Notes: generated by a model not told the origin, from the letters alone. A DNA stretch of 64,000 nt from Vibrio tubiashii (GCF_028551255.1 NZ_CP117030.1:1488001-1552000); one strand, 5' to 3'. Shown: positions 45,648 to 54,396, counted from the stretch's first letter. Numbers and translations: made by a program.

Positions 45648-47189
45648 TTACGACAGTGCAGCATAAAGCCAATCAGGAAGAACCACACAAGCTGCGATGG
45701 TCGCGACAGCGAACACCAACAATCCATAGTGGCTAGCGGTTGGCTTTGCAAAAAGGTGCTTTTGATTATTGATAAAGATTTGTTGTTCAGCGCTCACCGA
45801 GCCCCATCGACGACTGACAAACACGCCAAACACTAGAAATGCGAGCGTTCCAATCGGTGCAAACCAAGGCCAAGCAATATCCAAATACCTTGCGATAAAG
45901 ACAACAATGACGCTTGCAATACTGCCTACAATCACCCCTTTCTCATTCGCTTTCGACCAAAACAGACCTAAGACGAACGAGCCTAATCGAATACCGACAA
46001 AGATGGAGGTTAAGCTCGCGATGGTTTTGAGTACCGATTCATTGGAAACCGCGAGCAATGCTGGAACTACCACTAGTGCCGCTGCCAACAAGCTCATTTT
46101 ACGAGCCACATTTTCATAGTGTTTAGCATCGGCTTTTTTGCGAACAAAGCGTTTGTACAAATCGAATGTCGCCACTGTCGCCATCGAGTTGTAGGTTGAA
46201 TCCAGTGTTGACATAGCAGCTGCAGCCAGCGCTGAGATGATCAAACCTACAACGATAGGATTCGTATGATTAAAGACAAAATCTAGAATGACTTCATTGC
46301 TGTTTTCAAACGATTGGTCTTGGTAAAAAACACTCAGTAGTACACCAATCAACGCAAAAAATAGGTAGATGAAAAAGGCTCCATAACCACATAACAACAT
46401 TGACTTTTGCGCCGTTTTTTCACACTTGGTTGCTAGCGTGCGTTGAATGATCAACTGATTGGTTCCGTACACACTTAAATGTAAGAAACTCACCGCAACC
46501 ACCCCTGCCCAAAGTGTTGTATCTACGCCCAAATCTAAATTTAGGTTGATGATGTCAAGGTGGTCTCGCGACAAATGCTCAGCCGTATTGATATCGGTTA
46601 ACAGAATAAAGAAAATTGCAATGCTACCGGCTACGAGAACCGCCGACTGCAGCATGTCGGTCCAAATTACCGTAGAAATACCACCAGCATAGGTGTAGCA
46701 AGCAGTAAAAATACTGATATAGATAATGGCTTCGGAAATGCTAATGGGAAGTACATGTACCAGAATCAAAGCCACCGCATAGAGAATCACACCAGCAGAA
46801 ATACACTGCACCACGATAAAGACAAGTGAATTGATGGTTCTGGCGTAGACCCCAAAGCGATGTTCGAGATACTCATATATTGACGTTAGCCCTAGCTTAT
46901 AGAAAACCGGAACGAAGAAGATAACGGTAAAAAAGATCACAATCGGATAGTTGAGATGAACGCTCATCGCTTCCATACCAGAGCTATATACCCAACCCGG
47001 CATACCCACGAATGTCATCGCACTGATATAAGTGGCTAGTATTGAAACCCCCGCGGTAAACCAGCCAAATTGCTTACCACCAGTGGAAAAGTCACCGCCC
47101 ACGCGGTATCGCCTATTCACTAAGTAGCTAATTAATATGGTGATTGCTATATACGCAGCAATGACAACTAAACTTGAGTACGTAACCAT
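45648..47189 (-). CDS. Sodium:solute symporter (SSS family)
   Basis: A 513-residue inner-membrane carrier with about thirteen hydrophobic segments. GGKQFGWFTAGVSILATYIS and SALAAAAMSTLDSTYNSMAT are the sodium-binding and signature segments of the SSS/SLC5 family (relatives: PutP, SglT, NanT-like). Co-transcription with serine dehydratase suggests it imports serine or a compound giving serine; this is inference from context. A CRP site lies about 90 bases upstream in the divergent promoter region. Confidence 0.88.
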   Translation of the reverse strand: MVTYSSLVVIAAYIAITILISYLVNRRYRVGGDFSTGGKQFGWFTAGVSILATYISAMTFVGMPGWVYSSGMEAMSVHLNYPIVIFFTVIFFVPVFYKLGLTSIYEYLEHRFGVYARTINSLVFIVVQCISAGVILYAVALILVHVLPISISEAIIYISIFTACYTYAGGISTVIWTDMLQSAVLVAGSIAIFFILLTDINTAEHLSRDHLDIINLNLDLGVDTTLWAGVVAVSFLHLSVYGTNQLIIQRTLATKCEKTAQKSMLLCGYGAFFIYLFFALIGVLLSVFYQDQSFENSNEVILDFVFNHTNPIVVGLIISALAAAAMSTLDSTYNSMATVATFDLYKRFVRKKADAKHYENVARKMSLLAAALVVVPALLAVSNESVLKTIASLTSIFVGIRLGSFVLGLFWSKANEKGVIVGSIASVIVVFIARYLDIAWPWFAPIGTLAFLVFGVFVSRRWGSVSAEQQIFINNQKHLFAKPTASHYGLLVFAVATIAACVVLPDWLYAALS

Positions 47190-47277
47190 TTTTGGATTTC
47201 CGATATTTTCTGGAAGCCTTAAATCAGGCTTTATACTACTGAAAACTGGCTTTCCATTTCCAAAACATCGCAGTAAC

Positions 47278-47293
47278 TGTGATTATTATCACC
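47278..47293. promoter_or_regulatory. CRP-cAMP site
   Basis: TGTGATTATTATCACC matches TGTGA-N6-TCACA at 9 of 10 positions. It lies about 90 bases before the symporter start and 235 before the MFS start, and more likely acts on the symporter-sdaA operon. Confidence 0.65.
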
Positions 47294-47366
47294 AATATAG
47301 ATGATTTTGTGTTCAAAACAGCCCAAACACCGCAAGAGCGGGATCTTGATCACCAAAAACACCAAA

Positions 47367-47380
47367 AATGGGTACGCATT
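47367..47380. promoter_or_regulatory. LacI-family operator candidate, MFS promoter
   Basis: AATGGGTACGCATT is a near-palindrome centred on GTAC. It reappears (inverted, 12 of 14 identical, with conserved flanks) before the LacI gene at 51410. It lies about 150 bases before the MFS start. Confidence 0.65.
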
Positions 47381-47528
47381 CATTTTAAAATTGATTTTGA
47401 TCACGGATCCTTAGCAAGGAATAAAATTATCATTACCACCGAAGAGACACGAGATTAGATCAAATCAAGATCCAAACTATTTAGTCTTTATACATTTAAA
47501 ATCCAATATAAATAGAGGTTTATCGGTC

Positions 47529-48827
47529 ATGACTGCGAAAAGACACATGAGCGAAGTTCCTATGATTCAAAGAGTAGCTGCGTATCTAGCGATACTGGTC
47601 GGATACTTTTTCTATTGTTATAACTTTGTAATTATTGACTACGTACGCCCATACATTGTTGAAGCGTATGATGGTATTAGCTTGTCGGACACTGCCCAAT
47701 TTTACACCTGGCAATCACTAGGTGCCCTTATCGGTGCTCTTTCTTGTGCTTGGTTTGCTACCAAATTCGGTAAAAAGAATACACTTATCGCCATTACTGC
47801 CTTAAACGGCGGTGCAACCATCATCAACATGATGTTCACTGACTATGCAACATGGGCTGCTATGCGATTCATCGTAGGTATCTCACTAGGTGGTTACTTC
47901 ACTGTCGCAGTAAGTATGATGATCGGTCTATTTAAGCCAACCGTTCGCGGCAAGCTAACCGCTTTCGCCTCGTCAATGTTCTCTGTAGCACTAATGGCTA
48001 TGGGTGCTTACGCAGCCTTTATTTCAAGTATTGATGCACCATGGCAGAGCCTAATGTGGGTGGGTGGTGTGCCGCCTCTTGCTGCTGCAGCCATTATGAT
48101 CTTCATTCTTCCAAGTGACAAAAAAGTGATCGCTTACGGTGAAGAAGAGCAGCAACAAGCCAGTGAGTCGTCAACTGAAGAAGTTAAAACCGGCTCTTGG
48201 GGCGAAATGCTAAGCAAGCCGTACCGCATGATCACCATTACTTGTTTGCTACTTGCTGGCCTTAACTTTTACGGTTATCAGTTCTTCTCAGGGTTTGTTA
48301 CTACTTACTTAAAAGAAGTCCGTCAATTTGATGGTGCAACGATCGGTCTGATCTTCTCTATCTCAGCATTTGGCTCACTATTTGGTGCTTGGGTATGGGG
48401 TGCTATCGCAGACAAATATGGTCGTAAAGTCAATGCATTTGGCTTCATTCTAGCGGGCATCATGGTTTCAATCTTCTTCGTTGCACCTAGTGACGTGATG
48501 ATCGGCAGCTTAAACATGCTGGCTCTACTTGGCCTTATCTACAACTTCGGCTTGTCAGCTTCTGCGGTATGGGGTGGTTACTTCTCAGAGCTATTCCCTC
48601 CACACCTACGCAGCTTCGGTGCCGCGCTATTCCACGGTGGACGTATTATCGGCATGTTCGCTCCAATGGTTCTTATCTTCATCCAAGAGCGCACCGACCT
48701 ACAAACGGCAATGTGGGGCTCTCCGATCGTCTGGATCGTTGCAGGTCTGCTATGGCTATCTCTACCAGAAACACTAAAAGGTGGCGTGTTCGATAAGAAC
48801 AAGAAAGCGCAATCTGCCACTGCTTAA
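47529..48827 (+). CDS. MFS transporter, probable organic acid or sugar importer
   Basis: A 432-residue permease with twelve predicted membrane segments and a charged cytoplasmic loop in the middle (EEEQQQASESSTEEVKTGS, about residues 205-223). LGALIGALSCAWFATKFGKKNT and LFGAWVWGAIADKYGRKVNA are the two MFS loop-2/loop-8 motifs. It resembles metabolite:H+ symporters that take up carboxylates or aromatic acids. It opens the MFS-SnoaL-porin-LacI group and has a candidate LacI operator upstream. Substrate unknown. Confidence 0.87.
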   Translation: MTAKRHMSEVPMIQRVAAYLAILVGYFFYCYNFVIIDYVRPYIVEAYDGISLSDTAQFYTWQSLGALIGALSCAWFATKFGKKNTLIAITALNGGATIINMMFTDYATWAAMRFIVGISLGGYFTVAVSMMIGLFKPTVRGKLTAFASSMFSVALMAMGAYAAFISSIDAPWQSLMWVGGVPPLAAAAIMIFILPSDKKVIAYGEEEQQQASESSTEEVKTGSWGEMLSKPYRMITITCLLLAGLNFYGYQFFSGFVTTYLKEVRQFDGATIGLIFSISAFGSLFGAWVWGAIADKYGRKVNAFGFILAGIMVSIFFVAPSDVMIGSLNMLALLGLIYNFGLSASAVWGGYFSELFPPHLRSFGAALFHGGRIIGMFAPMVLIFIQERTDLQTAMWGSPIVWIVAGLLWLSLPETLKGGVFDKNKKAQSATA

Positions 48828-48839
48828 TCAAGACAACCC

Positions 48840-48863
48840 TGCCGACTGAAGAGTCAGTCGGCA
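48840..48863. other. Intercistronic hairpin between MFS and SnoaL-like genes
   Basis: A perfect 10-bp stem (TGCCGACTGA/TCAGTCGGCA) with an AGAG loop and no T tract, 12 bases after the MFS stop. More likely an mRNA processing or stability element than a full terminator. Confidence 0.6.
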
Positions 48864-48925
48864 CAACAAATTAATTTCGAGTCCTGTTCCAACTTGCTGA
48901 CTCGGCAACTAACAGAGAGTTTATT

Positions 48926-49942
48926 ATGTCTAAATATCAAGAAGCTAAACGCATTGTTCGCAACTATTTCGATGCAATGGAAAACGCGACTCACGAAAAT
49001 GTAGCGGAAGTACTGAAAGCTCACACATCTGAAGATTACCTATGGCGCGGCGTGTACCCATTCCGTGAGCAGCAAGGTGCTCAAGCGGCGGCTGATGTAT
49101 TCTGGTCGCCACTAATGAAGTCTATGACTCGTATGCAACGTCGCCAAGACATCTTCATCGGTGGTGAAAACGAAGTCACTTCTGGTGAAATCTGGGTAAT
49201 GAGCATGGGTCACTTCATGGGTCTATTCGACGCTGAATACCTAGGCATGCGCCCAACAGGCAAAATCATGAACATCCGTTACGCAGAGTTTAACTGTGTT
49301 GAAAACGGCAAGATCACCAAAACTGGCCTATTCCTAGATTTACTAGGTGCGATGGATCAAGCGGGTTGTTACCCACTTCCGCCGTCAACAGGTAAGCACT
49401 TCGTCTACCCTGGTCCTCGTAACCACGACGGCCTGCTGTTTGAAGACGCAGCACCAGAAGAAGGCGTAGCAACGCTAGCACTTGTCAACAAGATGGTGGA
49501 TGACCTATCTGCACTCAACGACAGTGGCGCAATGGGCTGCCCACCAGAAGTACTAGAGAAGAGCTGGTCTAAAGACATGATCTGGTACGGCCCATGTGGT
49601 ATCGGTGCATCTTACACCATTCCTCGCTACCAACAGCAGCACCAATTGCCGTTCCGCAACAACCTAAAAGATAAGAAGTTTAACGGCCACGTATGTCGCT
49701 TCGCTGAAGGTAACTTCTCTTGTTTCTTCGGCTGGCCAAACCTGTCTAACACGCCAATCGGTGGTTTCCTAGGTATGACTGGTGGTGAAGTTCGTGCAGA
49801 CATGCAAGTCGTTGACGTTTACTACCGTGACGGCGACAAGCTATCTGAGAACTGGGTACTTATCGACCTACCATACTGGCTAAAACAGCAAGGTCTAGAT
49901 GTATTCAAACGCACATCAAGCATCCTAAACCCATCGCTATAA
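48926..49942 (+). CDS. Tandem SnoaL-like (NTF2 fold) protein
   Basis: A 338-residue protein made of two NTF2/SnoaL-like domains, about residues 1-145 and 180-330. Domain 1 starts KRIVRNYFDAMENATHENVA and ends with GKITKTGLFLDLLGAMDQAG; domain 2 has a KSWSKDMIWYGPCGIGA segment, repeats the GGEVRADMQVVDVYYRDGDK strands and ends ENWVLIDLPYWLKQQG. SnoaL-like domains bind hydrophobic or carbohydrate-like ligands and can be isomerases, cyclases or dehydratases. AGAGAG is six bases before the ATG. Codon use is strongly biased to common codons, as for a well expressed gene. It lies between a permease and a porin and is probably the pathway's enzyme. Confidence 0.8.
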   Translation: MSKYQEAKRIVRNYFDAMENATHENVAEVLKAHTSEDYLWRGVYPFREQQGAQAAADVFWSPLMKSMTRMQRRQDIFIGGENEVTSGEIWVMSMGHFMGLFDAEYLGMRPTGKIMNIRYAEFNCVENGKITKTGLFLDLLGAMDQAGCYPLPPSTGKHFVYPGPRNHDGLLFEDAAPEEGVATLALVNKMVDDLSALNDSGAMGCPPEVLEKSWSKDMIWYGPCGIGASYTIPRYQQQHQLPFRNNLKDKKFNGHVCRFAEGNFSCFFGWPNLSNTPIGGFLGMTGGEVRADMQVVDVYYRDGDKLSENWVLIDLPYWLKQQGLDVFKRTSSILNPSL

Positions 49943-49952
49943 GAAGTCCTAA

Positions 49953-49973
49953 AGGCGGGCCGTCAACCCGCCT
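49953..49973. other. Intercistronic hairpin between SnoaL-like and porin genes
   Basis: AGGCGGG pairs with CCCGCCT over a 7-base loop without a T tract, 11 bases after the SnoaL-like stop. Confidence 0.55.
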
Positions 49974-50121
49974 CAATGTCGCTTAAAGCTCCTTCTCGGT
50001 TTAAGCGATATGCTATGCTCCCAACTAGTGCCTCATGGATGGGGCACACCTCTAGATAGAACCCTTATTCATAACGGGCATGAACGCACGGTGGCTTTCT
50101 GCGCCCTGAATAATGAGATTG

Positions 50122-51207
50122 ATGATGAAAAAATCGACCCTTTCAGCAGTGATTCTCGCAATGCTTGCCTCTGGCTCAGCATTCGCTGCACACACTTTTG
50201 TAAATGACGCTGGTGACAGCTTGACGATAGATGGACGTTTTGATCTTCGCTACCAAGATAAAGGCGGTGACCACAACGGTGAATGGAATAGCGGCAGCTC
50301 ACGTTTCGGCCTAAAAGGTCAAATGGGGCTAGACAATGGTTGGACAGGCTTTGGCCATGCAGAGTGGGGTTACAACTCTGGCGCAAACGGCGACAACATT
50401 TATGACCGCTTGCTCTACGCAGGTGTTGAGCACGAAAAGTACGGTAAAATTGCCGCAGGTACTAAGCAGTGGTCTACTTTCTATGATGTCGCTTGGTATA
50501 CCGATTTAGGTCGTGTATTCGGAACACGTGGCTCTGGTGTTTACAACCTATCTGATTGGGGTATCGCCTCTGGTGCTGGTCGTGCAGAAAACTCGATCAC
50601 TTACCGCAACAACATCAATGATGATATTAGCTACGGCTTTACTTACCAGACATCGCGTGAAGATACCAAACTGGTTGGCGACTCAACAGCGACATTGAAA
50701 AATGGCCTCGGTGGTTCGATCACTTACAAAGGTTTTGAAGGCATTAGCATTGGTGCTGCATACCACCAAAATGAGTTAGCAGATCTCTCTGCCGGTGTTC
50801 AGGGCGCAAAGAATGGCGACCACATGCGCATTTTACTCCTTGGTGCTAACTACACCAATGGCGCATTCTACACAGGTGTCACGGTTCACATGGGTGAGAA
50901 CTGGGAAGCAGTCAAAGGTAGTAGTGATACCCTCATTGATACTCTGGGTGGCGAAATCTACTCATACTATCACTTCGACAATGGCTTGCGTCCAACGCTG
51001 AACTATAACTACATGGAAGATCGTGGTGATGAAAAGACGGGGTATGAGCGTAACTTAATCATCCCTGGCGTTGAGTACCACTTTAAGAAAAACAAGTTCC
51101 TTGTTTGGACTGAGTACCAAATCGACGTTGGTAAAGATAAGTTCAAGGGCAGTGAGTTTGTAAACAGCGACGATCAATTCGCGGCTGGTATTCGTTACTA
51201 CTTCTGA
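50122..51207 (+). CDS. Outer-membrane porin (general Gram-negative porin family)
   Basis: A 361-residue trimeric-type porin. The signal peptide MKKSTLSAVILAMLASGSAF ends at A/AHTF. The mature part has alternating beta strands, AGDSLTIDGRFDLRYQD at the start, SSRFGLKGQMGLDNGWTGFG, a loop-3 region near YDVAWYTDLGRVFG, and the terminal aromatic GIRYYF needed for BAM assembly. The start is uncertain among ATGs at 50113, 50122 and 50125. It probably provides outer-membrane entry for the substrate of the MFS permease. Confidence 0.87.
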   Translation: MMKKSTLSAVILAMLASGSAFAAHTFVNDAGDSLTIDGRFDLRYQDKGGDHNGEWNSGSSRFGLKGQMGLDNGWTGFGHAEWGYNSGANGDNIYDRLLYAGVEHEKYGKIAAGTKQWSTFYDVAWYTDLGRVFGTRGSGVYNLSDWGIASGAGRAENSITYRNNINDDISYGFTYQTSREDTKLVGDSTATLKNGLGGSITYKGFEGISIGAAYHQNELADLSAGVQGAKNGDHMRILLLGANYTNGAFYTGVTVHMGENWEAVKGSSDTLIDTLGGEIYSYYHFDNGLRPTLNYNYMEDRGDEKTGYERNLIIPGVEYHFKKNKFLVWTEYQIDVGKDKFKGSEFVNSDDQFAAGIRYYF

Positions 51208-51269
51208 TAAGACAAGTAGGCTGTATTGGGAACATAGCTCATTGCTTTTATCATAAACGCTATCAGTTC

Positions 51270-51299
51270 AAGCCTTGCCTTTTTCGGTAAGGCTTTTTT
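51270..51299 (+). terminator. Rho-independent terminator of the porin gene
   Basis: AAGCCTTGCC pairs with GGTAAGGCTT (one G-T) over a T-rich loop, then six T; 60 bases after the porin stop. Confidence 0.9.
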
Positions 51300-51409
51300 C
51301 ATTCTAGCACCTACAATTACTCCAATTATTCTATTGGGTTAACCCAAATTTCAAACCTCACACACTCGCTAGCCTTTATTTAACTGAAAGTTTGCTATTT
51401 ATATTGATG

Positions 51410-51423
51410 AATACGTACCTATT
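51410..51423. promoter_or_regulatory. LacI-family operator candidate, lacI-like promoter
   Basis: AATACGTACCTATT, inverted copy of the site at 47367. The longer match TGAATRCGTACCYATTT shared by both sites makes a common regulator likely. It lies 45 bases before the LacI-family start. Confidence 0.65.
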
Positions 51424-51467
51424 TGTGGTAACCTAAGCTCAGTTTAACGTCGTATGAATCTGCACAC

Positions 51468-52475
51468 ATGTCTGCTGAAAAACAAACCGTCACTTCCAAA
51501 GACGTCGCCAAGTTGGCTGGCGTTTCTCAATCTACTGTTTCACGTGTCTTTGTTCCGGGAAGCAGCGTCTCTGAAAAGACTAAAACCAAGGTATTTGAAG
51601 CGGCGAAAGCACTCAACTATCGCCCTAATGCATTTGCACGTAGCTTAACAACTAATGAATCAAAACTGATTGGATTGGTTTTTCCTGATGCTGACTACCC
51701 TATTCATATGAAAACCCTCCAACTCATTTCCATTGAGTTGCAGAAGCAGGGCTACTCAGCGGTCTTGATCCCATGGCAAGTCGATGACGAAGATAATCAT
51801 TCAATCCCCAACATCTTCCAGTATCGTGTTGATGGCGTGATTGCCGCCTCTGCAACATTCAATAAATCATTGTATGAAGAGTGTGAAGAATTCAACATCC
51901 CAATCGTCCAATATGCACGTGTTGTCGAAGGAACCAAGAGCAGCTACGTCATTAGCGATAACTACGAAGCAGGCCAACAAGCGGCGCAACTACTACATGA
52001 AAGTGGTGTCACCAATGCACTCTATCTGACAGGTGAAGTCCCCACCTTTACCAATGATGAGCGACAAAATGGATTCTGCACTGAATTTGAAGATCTCACG
52101 GGTAAAACACCCCGCATCGTCGAGGCAACCTACGACTATTCAAGCTCATTAGATAAGATTCGAACCGTGTTAGCCGACAAAAATCGACCTGAAGCCGTTT
52201 TTTGCGCCACCGATAACCTAGCGATGGCGGTCATGGATATCGCCAGATTAGAGTACGGATTAAGCATCCCACAAGACATACAAGTTATTGGTTTTGACAA
52301 TATTCCTCAAACTGAATGGCTTAGCTATCAATTGACAACATTCCGCCAAGACTTTCGTCGTTTAGCTCGCGAATGCGTCAAGATCATTGTTGACCAAATC
52401 AATAGCAAAAACAGCAGTTTGGTTAAAATGATGGTACCGGTAAAGCTAGTCGAGCGCCAGACAACAGCAAAATAG
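51468..52475 (+). CDS. LacI family transcriptional regulator
   Basis: A 335-residue repressor. The N-terminal HTH is TSKDVAKLAGVSQSTVSRVF with the hinge LNYRPNAFARSL near residue 55; the rest is the periplasmic-binding-protein-like ligand domain (GVIAASATFNKS, PEAVFCATDNLAMAVMD, IQVIGFDNIP). It follows the MFS-SnoaL-porin genes after a terminator, and the same operator-like palindrome is present before it and before the MFS gene, so it probably represses that set and itself. The effector is likely the transported compound. Confidence 0.92.
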   Translation: MSAEKQTVTSKDVAKLAGVSQSTVSRVFVPGSSVSEKTKTKVFEAAKALNYRPNAFARSLTTNESKLIGLVFPDADYPIHMKTLQLISIELQKQGYSAVLIPWQVDDEDNHSIPNIFQYRVDGVIAASATFNKSLYEECEEFNIPIVQYARVVEGTKSSYVISDNYEAGQQAAQLLHESGVTNALYLTGEVPTFTNDERQNGFCTEFEDLTGKTPRIVEATYDYSSSLDKIRTVLADKNRPEAVFCATDNLAMAVMDIARLEYGLSIPQDIQVIGFDNIPQTEWLSYQLTTFRQDFRRLARECVKIIVDQINSKNSSLVKMMVPVKLVERQTTAK

Positions 52476-52487
52476 TCTTATCTCTCT

Positions 52488-52517
52488 ACCTATGCTCAAC
52501 TAAATGAGCATAGGTAC
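52488..52517 (+). terminator. Stem-loop after the LacI-family gene
   Basis: A perfect 12-bp stem (TACCTATGCTCA/TGAGCATAGGTA) with an ACTAAA loop, 12 bases after the stop. The T tract is weak (CTGGCCTTTATAA). Confidence 0.6.
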
Positions 52518-52598
52518 TGGCCTTTATAATCCTTTCAATACATTCGCTTATATAGCCTCCTATTGTTTATTGGACAACCGAACTTCATCAACAAACTA

Positions 52599-52641
52599 GG
52601 TTACTAAAAGTATACTAATTGATTTAAGTTCCCAGGTTACC
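52599..52641. promoter_or_regulatory. HxlR-type motif pair before mdaB-like gene
   Basis: GGTTACTAAAAGTATAC (52599-52615) nearly repeats the GGTTACCAAAGTATAC found inverted in the HxlR promoter (53390-53405); a second AGGTTACC lies at 52634-52641. They sit 66-108 bases before the reductase start. Confidence 0.6.
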
Positions 52642-52706
52642 ATAATAAACCACATAGTAGACATCGCAGATAAATGTCATCAATGTAATCCAATAGGAAT
52701 CTTGTT

Positions 52707-53291
52707 ATGAGTAACGTATTAATCATTAATGCCCATGAACCTTCTCCTTTTTCGCAAGGCAGACTCAATGCTTCCCTTGTAGAGAAAGCTCGCGGCATCC
52801 TAGCTGAAAAAGGTCATCAAGTTCGTGTAGTCACGATGCAAGATGAGCTAGTCGTTGAAGATCAACTCGCTCACTTTGAATGGGCGGATAGAGTTATTCT
52901 TCAATCGCCAGTGAACTGGATGACTATTCCTTGGTCATTCAAAAAGTATATGGATGAAGTGTTTACTGCCGGTATGGGAGGAGCACTATGTGCATTCGAT
53001 GGTCGAACCGAAGAAGAACCAAAGAAAAACTATGGTACTGGTGGAACAAGAACTAACACCAAATATATGCTATCACTCACTTTCAATGCACCAGAAGAAT
53101 CATTTAACAACGAAAAAGAATACCTCTTCCAAGGAAAGAGCGTCGATGATTTAATGTTCCACATGCACGCTAACTTCCGCTTCTTTGGTATGTCGGCACT
53201 GCCAACGTTTGCTAGCTTTGATGTGATGAAAAACCCACAGATAGACACTGACTTCGCCCGCTTTGAATCCCATTTGGACGAGCACTTCTAA
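52707..53291 (+). CDS. mdaB: NAD(P)H quinone reductase, MdaB-like flavoprotein
   Basis: A 194-residue flavodoxin-fold protein of the MdaB/Kef-type quinone reductase family; it reduces quinones by two electrons and limits redox cycling. [17 protein letters not shown] binds FAD phosphates, and [20 protein letters not shown] with [20 protein letters not shown] are the conserved core. TAGGA lies 8 bases before the ATG. It precedes an HxlR regulator on the same strand and shares its promoter motif, so quinone or electrophile induction is likely. Confidence 0.85.
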   Translation: MSNVLIINAHEPSPFSQGRLNASLVEKARGILAEKGHQVRVVTMQDELVVEDQLAHFEWADRVILQSPVNWMTIPWSFKKYMDEVFTAGMGGALCAFDGRTEEEPKKNYGTGGTRTNTKYMLSLTFNAPEESFNNEKEYLFQGKSVDDLMFHMHANFRFFGMSALPTFASFDVMKNPQIDTDFARFESHLDEHF

Positions 53292-53380
53292 TCACCAACT
53301 TGAGAAAACGGTGACAACCTTAGGGTCATCACTGATTCTTGATCGTCGAACATCAGGTTGCAGTGGTAGATACTCTCCCT

Positions 53381-53413
53381 ACTGTTCAGGTATACTTTGG
53401 TAACCTGAACAGT
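53381..53413. promoter_or_regulatory. Long inverted-repeat operator before the HxlR gene
   Basis: ACTGTTCAGGT (53381-53391) and ACCTGAACAGT (53403-53413) are perfect 11-base arms around an 11-base spacer that includes GTATACTTTGGTAACC. It ends 17 bases before the HxlR start codon, fitting an autoregulatory operator. Confidence 0.7.
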
Positions 53414-53430
53414 TTTAAACGGCGGATCAT

Positions 53431-53799
53431 GTGGAAAGCGTAGTTAAAGTCGATAGTAAAGGTCGTAAATCAGTCATCAATACCTGCACTGAACCGTGTG
53501 CTATTGAGAAGGGTATGCGCCTGATTGGTGGTAAATGGAAAGGCTCGCTTATTTATCACCTAAAAGATGGCCCTGTGCGCTTCAATGATTTAGTTCGCTT
53601 GCTTGGTGGAGCAAGCAAGAAAATGATTGATCAACGGCTTAAAGAGCTAGAGTCTGAAAACATGGTGATTCGCAAGGTACTCAGCGATCGACCTATTGCA
53701 GTTAGCTATGAGCTCACCGAGTTTGGACGCACTGCTCTTAACATTCTTGAAGAACTACGAATCTGGTCTGAGACTCATCAGATTGAACTAAAAAAATAA
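53431..53799 (+). CDS. HxlR family transcriptional regulator
   Basis: A 122-residue winged-helix regulator. CAIEKGMRLIGGKWKGSLIY, RFNDLVRLLGGASKKMIDQR and LKELESENMVIRKV follow the standard HxlR fold. Cys in NTCTEPCAIEKG sits at the position used for redox sensing by YodB/QorR-type members, and a second Cys precedes it by four residues. The start is GTG at 53431. It lies between a quinone reductase and a peroxiredoxin that share its operator motif, so it is likely a thiol-based sensor for quinones or oxidants. Confidence 0.9.
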   Translation: MESVVKVDSKGRKSVINTCTEPCAIEKGMRLIGGKWKGSLIYHLKDGPVRFNDLVRLLGGASKKMIDQRLKELESENMVIRKVLSDRPIAVSYELTEFGRTALNILEELRIWSETHQIELKK

Positions 53800-53809
53800 C
53801 GCGATATGC

Positions 53810-53839
53810 AAAAAGCCAGAGTTCTATCTCTGGCTTTTT
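53810..53839. terminator. Bidirectional terminator between hxlR-like and peroxiredoxin genes
   Basis: AAAAAGCCAGAG pairs with CTCTGGCTTTTT over a TTCTAT loop, between convergent genes, with T runs on both strands. Confidence 0.93.
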
Positions 53840-53856
53840 GATTTATATTCATAACC

Positions 53857-54396
53857 TTAGTAATCTAACATGCCGCGAATAGGGTAGTTATTGTTTGGGT
53901 CACGAATCCAAGCTAAGCCACGAGTTAAGGCCCCCAGCTCAGGTCTTACAAATGGGTTGTTTGATATATCAACCACATGTAGGTCACCTTTCTCGTTAAC
54001 CACGAATAAGCCTGGTTCAGCAAAGTTATGATCCGTTTCTTTTTCGGAGCGTGGAATAGAAATATAAACCCCAAGCGCTTTCATCGCTTGCTCTGTAAGG
54101 CCATAAGCAATCGGGAAACTGATATCTAGTTGATCTTTGTGCGCTTCCAACTGCTGCTTAGTATCACCAGAGACAGCCAGAATATCGACTCCAGCATCGT
54201 GAAATGCCTGCTTATATGTTTCAATCTCATTAAGATATTTGGTACACAAAGGGCAATGTTTGCCGCGATACACAAATACCGCTTGCCACGTCGCTCCGTC
54301 TTTGGGTTCGCCTAACTTCACCATTGAACCATCAAGCAAAGTGGCTGAAATTTCCGGAAATGCATCACCTGCCTTTAGTTTTACTGAATGCGCCAT
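53857..54396 (-). CDS. Peroxiredoxin-like protein (AhpC/TSA family)
   Basis: A 179-residue thioredoxin-fold protein. VFVYRGKHCPLCTKYLNEIE carries a CPLC pair where peroxiredoxins have their peroxidatic Cys; the preceding YRG replaces the usual PFTFVCPTE-type loop, as in the AhpC/TSA-like (PRX-like2) group. NFAEPGLFVVNEKG is the conserved late strand. It likely reduces peroxides or acts as a thiol reductase. AGGAG is six bases before the ATG. Its promoter contains the GTTACC palindrome shared with the HxlR region. Confidence 0.85.
   Translation of the reverse strand: MAHSVKLKAGDAFPEISATLLDGSMVKLGEPKDGATWQAVFVYRGKHCPLCTKYLNEIETYKQAFHDAGVDILAVSGDTKQQLEAHKDQLDISFPIAYGLTEQAMKALGVYISIPRSEKETDHNFAEPGLFVVNEKGDLHVVDISNNPFVRPELGALTRGLAWIRDPNNNYPIRGMLDY

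Noticed and set aside
50069..50386. 105-codon minus-strand frame over the porin signal peptide
   Set aside because: Antisense to a clear porin; no promoter or ribosome binding site.
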